A DNA stretch of 64,000 nucleotides from Argyresthia goedartella (lineage: Eukaryota > Arthropoda > Insecta > Lepidoptera > Argyresthiidae): positions 23,745,674 through 23,809,673 of the forward strand of contig OX463808.1 of the NCBI GenBank assembly GCA_949825045.1, written 5' to 3'. A model generated the notes under the pieces. That model saw only the letters and a program-made list of their open reading frames with translations. It ran no database searches and was not told where the DNA came from. This document shows, piece by piece, positions 23,923 to 37,865 of the stretch. The position numbers were made by a program, and so were the translations under genes. The first letter of the stretch is position 1; each line of letters starts with the position of its first letter.

Positions 23923-24051
23923 CTTCACGTGCCAATAAGTTTTACGGCCGAAAAATGTACATTTTATCATTAACATTTTATTGAGTTGTTTCGTAAAAGT
24001 TTGTGATAAATCATATTGGCATTTCTAGCAAAAGCGGATATGAAACACGTA

Positions 24052-24091
24052 CTAGCAATATCCCCTGATTATTATCAGGGGATATTGCTAG
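24052..24091. repeat. Perfect hairpin, 18-bp arms, 4-nt loop
   Basis: CTAGCAATATCCCCTGAT (24052-24069) pairs exactly with ATCAGGGGATATTGCTAG (24074-24091) around TATT. It is 130 bases from the preceding palindrome. Confidence 0.95.
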
Positions 24092-27000
24092 CTATTGGTA
24101 TTCCAATATACATATATGAATGAAATCGCCTATTTCCCTAAACGAAAAGTAATGCCTTATAATCGTTTTCTTAGAAAATGTAAAACTTAGTGTAGCTCTA
24201 CATATATATCTTTATTAATAAAAGCATAGATATGCGTTTTGCTTTCTTCAAGAAAGCCAGATGAGACTTCCTTCGCTGGATCTCATCAAGTATTAATATT
24301 ATGCAAGAGGGAAAAAAGTAGCCGATCAAAGGGACAGATCGAACTAATGTGGCCACCGGAAGCTAATGTTGACTTTATAGACAGGCGGTACGTTATCAAA
24401 CATTTTATGTAAATTTGTCTTGCCCAATATAAACACGATAATTTATTACCAGGTCTGTTTGTGATCATCAGTTATTTCGATAACACATTTTTTTCATCAC
24501 TCTGTCATGCATGTCGCATCCGTGAGCCAAACAAGATCGTTGTATTATTGCAAAAACGCGGGGTTCACAGAAAAGCTAACGACAAGAAAGCCATAATATG
24601 TTAGATACGATCTTGCACACTATAATAAGTGTACACACAATTTTCTATTAATGATAGCATCTCCTTTAATTTGCAATGGGAAACTTTTTATCTGGAGGCG
24701 GATCTTACAAATTAAAGTAAAAGCTAAATTAAAAAGTCTTTATTTGTTATTGTGTGACTTTAGCGTTTACGTGAGCTGTAAACTCGACAAAATAATACTA
24801 CATGCTACGAACTAATCTAACTAACTTGTAATTCGACAGCTCTTGTCAGGTTTCCGTAGTTTCTGTTTTTAAATTCGTTATTTATGACGTCTCTGGAATC
24901 AGTCACAGTGCCTTACTAGTGTCTGTTTATAATGCCACCGACATTTTGATGACCGAGTGAGATATCAGGATAGTTTCTCGATTGTTCCACGATGAGAACA
25001 CCTCATGCGCCGGTATAGTTTCAGTGTACGCAACGAAAGTGAACAGTCGAAGCTCATCGTGAGAGAGTTTCAAAACATTATGATTGCCGGCCGACAGAAG
25101 CTCAACATTAGCTCAGTTGACGTTTGACCTATATTTCGGCAACTAATAATGTAATCTTCACCGCTGATTTCTCTAATATGAGAAGCTTCTCCATTTCTCT
25201 TTAACAATGGCGTCTCTTGCTGAATCAACGTCCACATCTTCTCACAAATAATTTGTCCAGCAATCTCTAAAATTTGCACTTAAAATAGAACTACATCGTT
25301 GATGAACTCGTTAAGCAGTGATTACGTTGTCTCCCACTAGAGCTCTTTATTTATTAGAACAATAGTTTATTAGACTTTCCTTTTTTCTAGGAGCCGTATG
25401 AGATTTCCAATAATAAGGAAACGAGCACATGTTAACTGAGTTTTGAAACTTTTCCCACGCAATTTTTCATAGCTCACGTGCATGTGTTTGAGATGAAGGC
25501 ACCTATTTCTCACGTTTTGAGTGTACAAGCCGGGGATGCGCACGCGACGGCTGCTGACATGAGAGCTACTTGTAATTGCCGCTAGGTGGCGTTTTTCTCA
25601 TTTAAAACAATAGAGTTGTCACGCCCCCATTTCTGTGCTTCTCTCCCATATTTATTCTCGCTAATTACATGATTCCATTGCCATTAATATGCTTAAACAC
25701 CGTTGAAGGAATTCTGTTATCTTCAGCTTAAAGGTGTCTTACAATATATTTATACTTTGTCCATTCTATTAATGGTTTTTTGACAGCTCAAAACCTATAC
25801 ATTTTTGACGTTTGCAATGAAAAAGATTGCTTATTATACACGCAATTAGGAAATGTGAAAAGACCATTAAAAGAGTGGACAAAGTATAAAATAGCTCTGC
25901 ACTATAAACGAGGGTATAGTTCACTCTACCTACGTTAGCTAGACTCATTTATTTTCTCACAGTGCAACATTTCTTTTACTACTTTCGTTCATCAAATTCT
26001 CATTCTGTTTATTTTATTTTGTTGTAATCTCTTAATATTATCAATCAAACCTGAAAACAGATAAGCACTTTCCAGAAAGTACATCCACACACTTGCTGCA
26101 ATACATCTCGTTACATGTCTTCCTCTTATTTTTAACAATTTCCTTACATTATCACCATCGCACAGAGTTCTTAATCGCACGTTTTATTTATTTCTGTTAC
26201 TTGAAAGTGCATCAGTGTTCTTCAATGCGCTTTGATTGGCTTTTGTTTTCTAGTCATAAAGTTCAGAATCGTTTACGCAATCTTCATAATTACTAAGACG
26301 ACGTATACAATATGCTACGCGTCTTCCCACGCTCGGTGCAGACATGTGGGGTGCATGATGTCTAGCATCTCGTGCAACTTTGTGCATTGTGGTATGAACC
26401 GTTCTGAACATGTGAAGCGGTTTTTCTGCCATACAAAAAACCCTCTTTTGTTCGTCTAGCTGGATTTAAGGCAGAATTGTAGTGTTGGGTGTCGTGGGAT
26501 GCATAAGTTGATCTATTAGTTTCGTGATTATCAGTGTGGTCTTGGGTTACATGGGTGTGGAACCCGGTTTTTCTTCGAAACGAACGGAAGTGCTGGTTTC
26601 CTGGAAAGCTACTTATTTCCACTACATACATAATTGCTATGAATTTATATAAATGAAGGCCCATAAAACACCGTCGAAGGAAATTATCAAATCATATACC
26701 ACTTTCGATGGCAATATATGGTCTGAGCTCTACCATTATTTATTAATTATGATCATCAAATAAAACCGTACCAGCACACTTTACTGCTCGTTTTCACCAG
26801 TAGCGCAAAACAAAAAGATTCACAAAGCATTTCACTGCCCAGGCGCATGCCGGAAGTGGGATGTCATTTCCGTTCATTACGACTCGCTCCTGGGGGGCTT
26901 TCTAGCCAACTCAGTATAGCATAGTGTGCACGCACAATGTTCTATGTCCGAGCCGAGTGAAACGTGACGGTTATGGACACCATGTAGGGAGTTCTTGATC

Positions 27001-30000
27001 ACTGCGTGATAACATTCGAATCAACTGAATTGATTGTGCCAGGAAATGGGTAGGCTTTTACTTTTGGCAACCCACCCAGGATTATGGTATGGGTAACTCA
27101 AATAAAACTGTTGCAATAAATAGGGGTAATAGTAACCATATAGCTTCTTGCAGAATGAGGATTCTTGCAGAAAGCAAGATATTACTATACCGTTAGTAAC
27201 ATGATGTTGTACGGGATATTATTATATCCATGGTAGAATACAGATAACACCTGTCTGTAAAAAAATATGTCTTTTCTTTGTCAGGAGATTTACATGACAT
27301 AACAAAAGATGTGCCAACTTTGGGCTTATGTTCTCATGGTATAGTTGAATCGACACGTAAGATCAAATTACGTTCGTTCATCATTACGTGTAATAATAGT
27401 GCAAGAGGATCACTTGATAGTACTTTTTACGTAACACGCTACCAATCTGCTGAGATTCACTTTCTAGGTTCTATGTTATCTTATGGCAGTTTACTTTATG
27501 GCATGGCTTATTAGCTAACTGTCCGATACAATACTTTCTATATCTATAGTCCGATATGTTAGAACTAAATATCGCACATTCAATAGCTTATTACAATACA
27601 AGTAACAAGCCACTTCTGTATTCTATACTATTTGCGACTATTGTTTTTGTCCTAAATATTCCCTGATATGTTACGTTCTGATTTAGCACTCACGTATGGG
27701 CCAAATGTTCATAAGCTATTGTCCTTGGTCAAAAACCCACGAGTGGATCGGTTTGCGATGCATTGCGATGAAACATGATAAACCGTGGTTTGGAAGGCAC
27801 TTCGGTATGTCCAATAATATATTCCATTCGCGTCGATCAGCATTCGAAGGCTGCTCGGCAAATACTTGCAACTCGTAGTTCACTATAACTCTTGCTATTC
27901 ATATTCATAGTCAAACAGCCTTTAGACCTCGTTGGGACAAAAATCCTGAAGGAAGCATTTTTTTGTCTGCTGACGACGTTCGTCTTAACTTTTGGTCATC
28001 ATCATTTCCTTCTCTTTATGAATTTTACCTTCAGTTTCTGGTGGTTCCCTGCATTGTCTCATGATGATCAACCCTTACAGGAGCAATGTTTATAAAGAAT
28101 TTCAACTTCAATGCAATGAATAAATTTTAACCCGTCATCAACAAATTGCCGAACATGCCAATCACGTCACACGAAACCAGTATGTACCAGAAGCAGAGCG
28201 AGAGACTCTGAAGTCCAGGATGTATCGGAGGTGTACCTCCAACTCCATCGCTTCTTTAACATTCATGTCAGCATTAGTCAATCTACTTAACCCTATATTG
28301 CAATGATCGTTGTCACACATGTGCAAGCGCAGCATGACATCATGTAGGTACTCGCAGGGCAATTGTGATGCGAGCTCAAGATGACTCAATGAACAAGTGA
28401 GCAGCACACAAGGACAACCTGTGTCCGGTGGTCTCGACAACCAAAGGAACAAACAGATATATTCCCAAGTGTATTGAAGTTCCAGGAAGTTGGTGTAATT
28501 TTGGTGAATTTTAATGATGCATATTCGTGCAATTTAGATATACATGATTTTAACCTAATTTCATGAGTAGTAAGCAGATGCCTATATTTATTTACTAGGA
28601 ACTGTTTATAATCAGAGACCAATTAATAGTACTTAGATCTTCCGAGAACAGATGAGATGTTTTGTAATAATTATAATGTCGGCGGGGCGTTTATATCATA
28701 CAGGAATTTATAGAGCAAAGGGCATAGATTAGACTTAAAGCAGAGCAACAGCAATTTATTAGAATTTTAAGTGAAGTTATGTGATGACAACGACGGCACT
28801 TTAGAAATACGTATTTCAATAATTTCAGCCATCCCATCAGGAAATTCAGGAATCATAATCAGGAATGCGTTCAACTTAGTATCTATATTTCTTCGTACGT
28901 TCTATTCAGACTGTCCTTTTTTGCCACAAGAGAAAGAAAATGCTTCAATTTCCTTTCTACTACTTTTCTTTTTATACTACGCTTATATTTAGTTGCATCC
29001 TCTCTGCTGGCTATTCTTTTAGTTTTGATTATGTCACATTTGGTATCGACCTATCGACGTATCGACACACGCATTGTTACTGCCTTTGGTGTTATTATGT
29101 CTAAGTCAAGATATTGGTGCCCTTTCGATGTGGGAATATCGAAAAAAAATATTTTAACCTTCTGTAATACATATTTTAGGTTATAGTTTCTTAGAAATCG
29201 AAATACACATTGATTCAAACCACAAAAACTAAATGAAATTAATTTGTAACAGTGTATGCTTATCTGAGTATGTTTTTTTTGTCAATTCGCGTATTTATTT
29301 TTTTGGCCGATCGGTGTTACAAAAATGTTGCTTGCTCTACATATCGCAATGGCTGTCAATATTTCAAAACCAAGTAGAAATATTACGATAGAAGAGATAT
29401 TTTTCAAAGATATGATCCAGTTTGACCATATAATAATCATAAACTATTCTATATTTTGCTATCAAAATAAATTGAGGCTATCTCTTTATCCTCGTGAAGT
29501 ATTACAGAAAGAAAAAATATGGATCAGACATAGTTTGGAATCTCTCGCTCTTTATAAATACTCTTGATGATACTCGTACGACGTCACAAGATAACAACAC
29601 ATCACCAGCCCGGATTTTGATCGACTCTATGAAGGGCGGCCCTTTTACTTGGACGGTCGACAGCACGTCAAGGTTTACAACAATTTAAATTTGATTCCAC
29701 GGCTCGTGAAAATAAGAGCCATATTTAACTTCGGAATGTAAAGCTTGATTTATTGCCTAACTAACACTTCCGTGATTGTCAATTGATTCCAATGAGAGTG
29801 GCACCGGGCACATTCTTACACCTGAAGTCTCCCCTTTCTTCCATCGGAGATGGAAGTACCTGCATTTCTCTATGTAGAAAATAAGTTCACCTGGTTTGAT
29901 GGGGTATCATCATGAATCTTATAGTATTGCTATTAACGTTACGTTAAAAGGCAAATGAATATATGTAATAAATAAATAAAAGATATAGTAAAATGTATCT

Positions 30001-31246
30001 GACCACGTTGACAGTTTGGGTCCCGCGCATGCCTCAGGCATGTGGCCTCGTCTCGCCTTTCTCGGAAATGTCCAGTCCGGGCAGTCGCGAATTACACAAT
30101 GCACATTGCAGCCACTTACCCGTTTTGGAGCTCAGTGTAATCTCGATAGGTCTGAAATTATATACTCTGGGTCCATAGAAATCAGCTTAGAAATTGATGA
30201 ATTATTTGGATGCAATTATGAGAGAGATAAGATATAAAGAGAGATATAACCTATATAGTAACTATAAGGTTTTTCCACAAATAACTATGAGACGTTCTAA
30301 CGCGAGGAATTAATTAAATAAATACGGGTTGATGTATTGATGACTCATTTTATCTTAATTAATGCGATTAGATTTATGTCCATTGAGGTGTGAATCAAAC
30401 CATTTGGTGGTATCGGATATCCGAATATTTCGACTATGTGTAAATAAGGCTATAAATTAGTGTAATATAACACAAATTTTTAGTTTAGGCTATTCGGTGT
30501 TCTATTATTATATTGCTAAATACCTTGACGACCAAAGCCACTGTAGCCACTTTTTTGTCATTAAACAAAAGTTGCGAATAAGAAGGCGAGATTTGTAAAA
30601 TAGGGAAGGGGGTGTGAGGTAGAGGGAGAGGGAGAGGTCAAACATAATTGGCGGGATCTGTAACATTAATTTTTTTTATATTTCTCATTATGTATGTACA
30701 GGGACATATTTGTGACATGACCCTGATAACCAAATCGACACATTCAGACAAAATAAAACTTAAGAGCAAAAAAACAACAACAGCTAATATACAGACACAG
30801 ATCTCACTTACCTGTAACATAAACAATAAGTAGCGACCGTTGCGAATCCCTTCAGTGAACATTGGAACACGTCCACCTCGGTTCTCTCAGGCATTGTTGA
30901 AGAGAGCGAGATCCCGCATCACCGGCGCCTCCCAAAGCATCCCCGTCCTTGCCAGCGGGATCTGGAACATCTCAGGCCCTCGGAGATAGTTGTTCGGCAC
31001 CTACAGTTCCAGCCGCCACACTACCAGAGGATTTTCGAGCATGCCACGGCAAACCTTAAATACATATGTAGCACCTAATGTGAAGCCCCTCCTCAACTCC
31101 AGCTGGTTGGATGCATACGTAGGAAGAAAGAATAGACTCCGTAGCGCTTCTAATACCTATATAAATATCTTACGAATCGGTTTTACACCTTCTCTCCACC
31201 AAGAGGCCTATATTGAGCTTCATGAAGGTGCCAGATCGATAATCGC
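24092..31246. other. Putative intron sequence, no gene recognised
   Basis: Seven kilobases of AT-rich sequence with scattered short open frames on both strands. A minus-strand frame at 28162-28452 looks somewhat coding-like but matches no family I can name. A moderately GC-rich stretch runs from 30840 to 31060. I see no SINE, TIR element or splice-flanked exon that I would defend. Confidence 0.35.
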
Positions 31247-31816
31247 ATTATTTACCAGTTTACTCCTGACCAAAGCGCATACAGCTACAAGTCTCTAGCT
31301 TGCCTCATTTACCAGTTTACTCCTGACCAAAGCGCATACAGCTACAAGTCTCTAGCTTGCCTCATTTACCAGTTTACTCCTGACCAAAGCGCATACAGCT
31401 ACAAGTCTCTAGCTTGCCTCATTTACCAGTTTACTCCTGACCAAAGCGCATACAGCTACAAGTCTCTAGCTTGCCTCATTTACCAGTTTACTCCTGACCA
31501 AAGCGCATACAGCTACAAGTCTCTAGCTTGCCTCATTTACCAGTTTACTCCTGACCAAAGCGCATACAGCTACAAGTCTCTAGCTTGCCTCATTTACCAG
31601 TTTACTCCTGACCAAAGCGCATACAGCTACAAGTCTCTAGCTTGCCTCATTTACCAGTTTACTCCTGACCAAAGCGCATACAGCTACAAGTCTCTAGCTT
31701 GCCTCATTTACCAGTTTACTCCTGACCAAAGCGCATACAGCTACAAGTCTCTAGCTTGCCTCATTTACCAGTTTACTCCTGACCAAAGCGCATACAGCTA
31801 CAAGTCTCTAGCTTGC
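31247..31816. repeat. Minisatellite: ten tandem 57-bp units, apparently identical
   Basis: The unit begins CTCATTTACCAGTTTACTCC and ends AAGTCTCTAGCTTGC. Boundaries fall exactly every 57 bases (31304, 31361, ... 31760), followed by a partial CTCATT at 31817. Only the first two bases of unit 1 differ. Because 57 is a multiple of three, one plus-strand frame (IYQFTPDQSAYSYKSLAC) stays open throughout, but it has upstream stops (31214, 31223) and no ATG, so coding use is unlikely. Confidence 0.97.
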
Positions 31817-34800
31817 CTCATTACAAATGCAACCTTTTTATCCTTGCTGCTTGCTTGCTTGGTGACATCTTCGATTCTCCAATGTGATTGTGAAACGTCA
31901 GATCGGTGGCCATGCGAACCCCAGAACTCAGACCTCTGACAGCTGGGGCTGCGTCATTTCAGCGCCATCTACCATGTACTGGTGCTGTGGGTTCTCAACA
32001 AGGTATTTCCATGAAGAACTCAGCAGGAAAATCGCCGAAGGATTCCTCGCCTATGACGCAAGAACCGGCCACACTCGTGAGTTAAGTGTCAGCGTGTCGG
32101 TTACTACAAGGAGTACGATTGCGTTTACTACAACAAACGCGGATGCACTTACGGACATTGGCAAGGTCGGCTTTTACGAGTATGTATATAGCTAGATACT
32201 TGAAAGTTGCACTGTTTTTTAAGACTGGTTGTATTGGTAATATTGTTACGGGTTTTTGAATACTATCTATATGTATGGTAGATTTGCACAGATCAACTCC
32301 AATCTTAAATTAATAAATTATGTGGTGTTGATTATGAGTACTAAATACCTACCTACTTTACTACGTCGCATTCGAAAAAACACCTAATTTTTAAAGTATC
32401 CGGGCGGCCCGATGCTATTCTGCGCCGCCCGCCCGCTGCCCCGCCAGATCCGCTAACCCGCCAGAAGACGATGGGTGAATGCGGCGCCCCTCCCCTCAAC
32501 AGCTAGAACTGGGCCTTAACTTCTGGCATAATATCTGACAGCAATGGTTAAACTGTGTTACATTCCATTGGACCCACAATTAGTGATAAACTGATGATGT
32601 ACTCGGTCAGGCGGTCAGTCACTCATCGGCTTACATCTGCTCCTTTAATTTAATTATACATGTATCATTCAGGATGAGGATGATAAACTATATACTATAA
32701 ATTTAAATAAGATGATAGGTTTTGCTTCAGTATGTACACCGTGCCTTGAAACACCCATGTAGTTGTAGGCTAGGTAATTAACTACACAATCCATCATCAG
32801 TGATCATACTATACTATGCAATACTTGTGACAATCATCTAAAGTAGATATGTGTATTAATTAAAAATTAGACTCGTGTGCGCCCGAACGATTTGCATTTT
32901 TAAACCAATTTTGTGCTGTGCAGTGATGGAATACTTAAGCCAAATTGATGTGAAATTGAATTATTTTAACTGCAAACTATATAAGTACCTAACCTTTTCT
33001 ATACAACTTTGATTCAACCATGAATATATTTTGTGCCCAGATAAACCTCAGTGGTTTAAGAGCACTTATACCTAAAATACTTACGTTTTTAGAAATAAAT
33101 TAAAATAAAAAAACTCAAAAAAGATGACTGGTTCACCGTAACCGGTTTCCTTTGCATTGCCTTGATTATGGATTTTCCGCGGTGTCAAACGACCTTTGGA
33201 TTTGTGATTCTGGGAAAGTTGCAGTTGGCTCCGTCTTGCATACTAATTAATACGAATTCCGAGAAACTTTACATAAGAGTCTTATCAATATCCTTGGCAT
33301 ATTGTTGGTACAGACAGACAATCACGATATTGCCTTACCAGCACATAGCCCAAACAGATCAAGTAGCCGTTAACCATCACTAATAGCTAGATATACAGAT
33401 AATACAATAAACTATACTATACTAATAGTATAAGTAATTATGTACTATGATGGGTACATTATACTTGGATCCTCCCAAATGCAATACACTCCCATTTGCT
33501 GCTCATCCTATTCCCTATTACCATCTATCTTCTCGGACTTTTCATACAGTATAAAAGCAATGATTTTTCAAAAATATTTCTAAATTAAATTTTAAAGGAA
33601 GACGTTTTAATTATTCGGCCTAATGATAATTTTATGCACGATCAACAATCTATGATAACTACCGGATGATTCGATGACGAAGCATATCTAGGTCAACAGT
33701 ACTTAATAGTCAAATGTATTTTTAATTTGAGTTCCATGCAATGTTGCCAATCAACTAAAATTTTTAATTCCAGTTGGAACGGCAATATAGTGGCAGAAGT
33801 GAAATAAGCTCGAGTATCAATGTATATTCCTAAGTAACTATATGATGAGGTCATACAACAAATCCTAATAATCCTATTGCTATTATATGCATAAATTATT
33901 CCTAAGCAACCAAATGTTTCCTTTTTACCTATTTCTTGAGAAATAATATGACAAATTATACCAAAACCCTGGGAGAATCAAAATATTAACTTAACTACTT
34001 ATATTTTTGCATCAAGCATTAAAATAAATTACATGATAACTATTGATATGACGGTTTTAGTCGAACCGTACAATCAATGTCATGAAATTTTATATGATCG
34101 TTATCTTTCCTTATTCCTACCGCAAGTTCTACTTCTGGGTTATTCGTCATCAACAAAGAACAGTAGTATTTTATATCGAGCACAACGTTTACCGTGTCAT
34201 GCATATTCAAATAACCCTGCTAGTATGGTGTTGAAAGGCATTCGTATCCGTGTCTCAATGTCGCACGATTGCTGTATGGCAACACTTTGGTCACGCTCAG
34301 CGAATTTAACTATTGCGAATGCCATTTCCTCTGGGCGCAGTGACAAAATCAAAGAAACAGGTTGTTAACAATTCGTGAATAAGATTCCTTGTAGACTTTT
34401 GTATCCATACTCATCCCCAATCTTCGCAATAAGCATTAGCCTACATCCTCCTGAATCGTTGTTATTGGCTGTTTGGTAGCTGTGTTAGCGAACTGTAGGT
34501 TAAATCGAGCGTTACGTTTTATAATGTCAGTTCCAACATTTGTACCTTGTTAACATCTCAGTTCTTTGTGGATGTGCGACTTTGTGCGAGTCATTATTTT
34601 AGTTTTAAATTAGGGTGAAGTCGCAAAAAGATTCGGCATGTGGTATATGAGTTCATTAGACCCAAGTATTTGTAGCGTGAACTCGCGAACGCATAATTTA
34701 TGCTCGAGCGCATCGGAGCTATCTTGATATTGCTACGCTTCAATATTTTCTCTTTGGTTTTAATTATAGTTAAGTGAGTCATGTCTCGCGTTAATTACTT

Positions 34801-35560
34801 AGAAATATTGTTAGGTAGGCAGGTAGTATACTTTTATTATCACTTATTGTATGTACTTACCAAACTCGTTTTTATTGCTCCTTTGATTTCATGTGGCTAA
34901 AACTGTTATATTTTTTACTTTTTTACAAATATTTTATGGTGGTTGGTTGGTATGGTATGTCTTATGGTTACAGGTATTTTATGGATGGTGAGATCCGATG
35001 TCAAAAATAAAACAGAACAGACCCCGATCCATACATGTGGTCAAAGAAGCCACGAAAAAAGTTCTGCGTCTGCGCCGCTTTGTCCCAAAAAGATGAAGAC
35101 AGACATTTTAGCAAGTTTTGGCAAAACCACATTTGACTACAAGTTGCATTTTGATCCAGAGATTAGTATTGTATATTACTTTGCCTTTGCGGTGTTTTCT
35201 CTGCACCGTACTCTCTAATCACAAATTATTAGTCTTCGACTCCAGATCTGTACCTGCTAGTCCTATAAAGTAGCGTGGCGAAGAACATTTAACCCACTGT
35301 CACACCCACGTCACGCCCACCGCAGGCTCACAAGGCTGTCTTCCTCGGTAACGATGTAGACTCGCTCACGCTATATGAGGAAGGTGGCTATGGCTAACAA
35401 GTAAATTTCATATCAGTGTTATGCAAATTGCATCTGTTGATGGTAATTGGGTTTTTGTTGATTTCGAGCTTTTAAGTTGCTGAGGTCATTTGTTGGGTAA
35501 TTGAAGGATTACGTAGTATTATTTCGATTTAATTAAGATTTCTTTAAAAGCTTTAGCTTT
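31817..35560. other. Putative intron sequence with one GC-rich patch
   Basis: A strongly GC-rich block lies at 32400-32510 (TGCGCCGCCCGCCCGCTGCC), possibly a regulatory island. The stretch 31860-32180, just after the minisatellite, is also GC-richer but has stops in all frames I checked. The rest is AT-rich with no supported feature. Confidence 0.35.
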
Positions 35561-35561
35561 T

Positions 35562-35850
35562 TTGGCGTACTATACCCGAAGGGAGTCAAAAGGATCCTTA
35601 CTAAGCCTCCGCTATCCGTCCGTCCGTCCGTCTGTCTGTCCGTCTGTCTGTCTGTCTGTCAGCGGGCTGTCACTCATAAACATGGAGCATGAGATTGGTA
35701 GAGAGTTGAAATGTTCACAGAATGTGAATTTCTGTTGCCGCTACAGCAGCAAATACAGACACACGAGATTTTATAAATTAAAGGGGGTCCCCATACAAGA
35801 TACGTGTTTTAATTCCCTGCGAATCTTAATATCATCTCAATTTGTAAGAT
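35562..35850 (+). repeat. Lepidopteran-type dispersed repeat with a CCGTC/TGTC tract
   Basis: It starts near GTACTATACCCGAAGGGAG, then GGATCCTTACTAAGCCTCCG, a tetranucleotide run of (GTCC)/(GTCT) at 35616-35660, CTCATAAACATGG, AGAGTTGAAATGTTCACAGA and AAAGGGGGTCCCCATACA. It is the plus-strand counterpart of 4181-4445. Confidence 0.7.
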
Positions 35851-37080
35851 CATAAACATGTATGGTGTCTATGATCTTCGTCGGTGGCGAAATTGGTTTG
35901 AGGTTGGATGCGCAATCTGTAGGATCTGGTAGCGGAACCAACTTCGGCCATTTCTTTTTTGTTTTATATATTTTCAGTCCTTAAGTTTCCTTGTACGGTG
36001 GTACGGAATCCTTCGTGTGGGAGTAGTTCGGTTTTACTTTGGGGATTACCTCTTCCTAACAGGCATAATAACATTTTCGTCTGTTTCGTCTTTCCAGAAA
36101 TACTATCAGACCCTCCAGTACTTTCCTTTCTCTCACTTAATTAAACATTTCTGAGAACTCTCTTTCAGTGTTTGTTTGAGAACTGCAGCCGTTTGTTGCG
36201 CCGATACACGAGACCCGTTTGTCTGTTGCATGCCGATACGCTTCGATTTACAGATAAGTATAGCAGATGCTGGACTTTTGTAGGGATGAAAACTTTAAAT
36301 ATACCTTACATCTACGTAGACTGAAAGGAATTTCAGGTATATCTGTGGCTGCTCTAGGTAAAATTATATTTTAGGTATAGAGCGAGTGTACGAAAATGCT
36401 ACCTATTCAGTAATAGAAAACTGATTTTATGCTCAATTATAATATGAATATGAGAGTCTGTGATGGCTCTGAGAAAAAACTTTTCAAAAGCCCGATTCAG
36501 TTTATTTTCACTACAGTGAAAGTTAGAAGTGACAACCCTGCGAATCTTTCAAAACAATGAGTGTTTCATGTCTCTACTGTAACCAGTTGCGATTCATATT
36601 ACGGACATTCCACTCCGTGAACAATGTCTCACTGAACATTGAACGTATTAAATCAATCTTCTTACTGAATCACAATATTTCGAACTTAAGATTGCAAATC
36701 CCGGCGGTTCAAGATATTGCTTTACATCTGACCAACTATACAGAATAAAGAGCGCTCTTTACTTGGGGAAACTGTAAAAGGATACTGTAAAGATCATAAA
36801 TTGCATTCGGCCTTAGCTTTGCCTTGGTCTTATTTGAATTTCAACTTTGATAATGTTAAAAACATGGTGGCCTTAGCGTAGGTTTGTTTATTAATACCTT
36901 ATTGGGGTTTTATGTTTGTTGTATAGTATACCGATTTTGGTATAAGCATTCTTTACCTAATTCTTATTTTACTTTTACTTTGACGATATCTGCAGTTCAT
37001 TGCATAGCCACTGGCTCTCTGTACATATGAGTGCTAATAGAAAATAGTAAGTCATTTATAATAATTATTATTAAATTTTT
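35851..37080. other. Putative intron sequence
   Basis: No supported feature in this stretch. Confidence 0.35.
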
Positions 37081-37250
37081 TTATTTTTTTTTTACAATTT
37101 TACAATTTTAAATGATATGTATCTGCTTTATTTTTATGTCATTGCATTTTAATTTTATTGCATTTTAATGACTGTGTACTGTACATTTTCTGTGATATGG
37201 GTACTTTACCTGAAATAAACTTTATTATTATTATTATTATTATTATTTAC
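37081..37250 (+). mobile_element. Probable LINE 3' tail ending in an (ATT)n microsatellite
   Basis: GGTACTTTACCTGAAATAAA is followed by CTTTATTATTATTATTATT. A polyadenylation-like signal followed by a short tandem repeat is typical of non-LTR 3' ends. No coding part remains. Confidence 0.45.
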
Positions 37251-37754
37251 TTTTAAAAAAATCATTATTATGTTCATGTTTATATCCACTACCTATATGC
37301 CTATTTGAAAATCTCAATCTCAATCTCCATAGCTGCGGCGATTTTGCCTGTGATATTCCACATGGGAAAATGCGTGACTTTACGTTATGTTATTTTCTAT
37401 TTGAAAAATCAAATGATACAATTAACAAGAACATATAGGTACCTAGAAAATAAGTTTATAATCTAGCTCAAAAGTAGATATTGTAGTACGACGAAGTGTT
37501 ATCATTATAACGATGCAAACAAGGATCGCTTTTATTCCAAAACAAGCCAGTTTCTGGAACTGACAACGATGTAACTATCCACTGTTGTTGCGCTTTCAAA
37601 AGTCACTATCAGTTTGTTAAGGTCATTGCTATAGGGGACACATCCGTTAGTCGCATGATAACTAATTTGGGATTTTGATAGCATCATCTCATTTCTGTGG
37701 CAATATAATGACTTTCCGGTGGAAAATACTATGACATACGGACTCTCGGACTCT

Positions 37755-37865
37755 ACGGAGATCTCTTATTAGAGATAAGCTCGCCTTTGTACACTATTTT
37801 TATGTAAGTCTTGTTGTCCATATATTAGTTGTGTGCGATAAAGAAATTATGAAATTATGATTATG
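37755..37865 (+). mobile_element. LINE 3' tail, heavily 5'-truncated
   Basis: GAGATCTCTTATTAGAGATA, CTCGCCTTTGTACACTATTT and GTGTGCGATAAAGAAATTA parallel the 21304 copy. Confidence 0.65.

Noticed and set aside
25578..25592. CTCF-like CGCTAGGTGGCG motif
   Set aside because: A single short match in 64 kb with no boundary evidence; chance cannot be excluded.
28162..28452. Minus-strand 96-codon open frame with coding-like composition
   Set aside because: No recognisable domain, no splice context, and no second line of evidence.
30990..31298. Plus-strand open frame leading into the 57-bp array
   Set aside because: It stops in the first repeat unit, matches no family, and the frame that is open through the array has no start codon.
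31247..31816. Regularly spaced repeats resembling a CRISPR array
   Set aside because: The 57-bp units abut directly with no spacers, and the context is eukaryotic.
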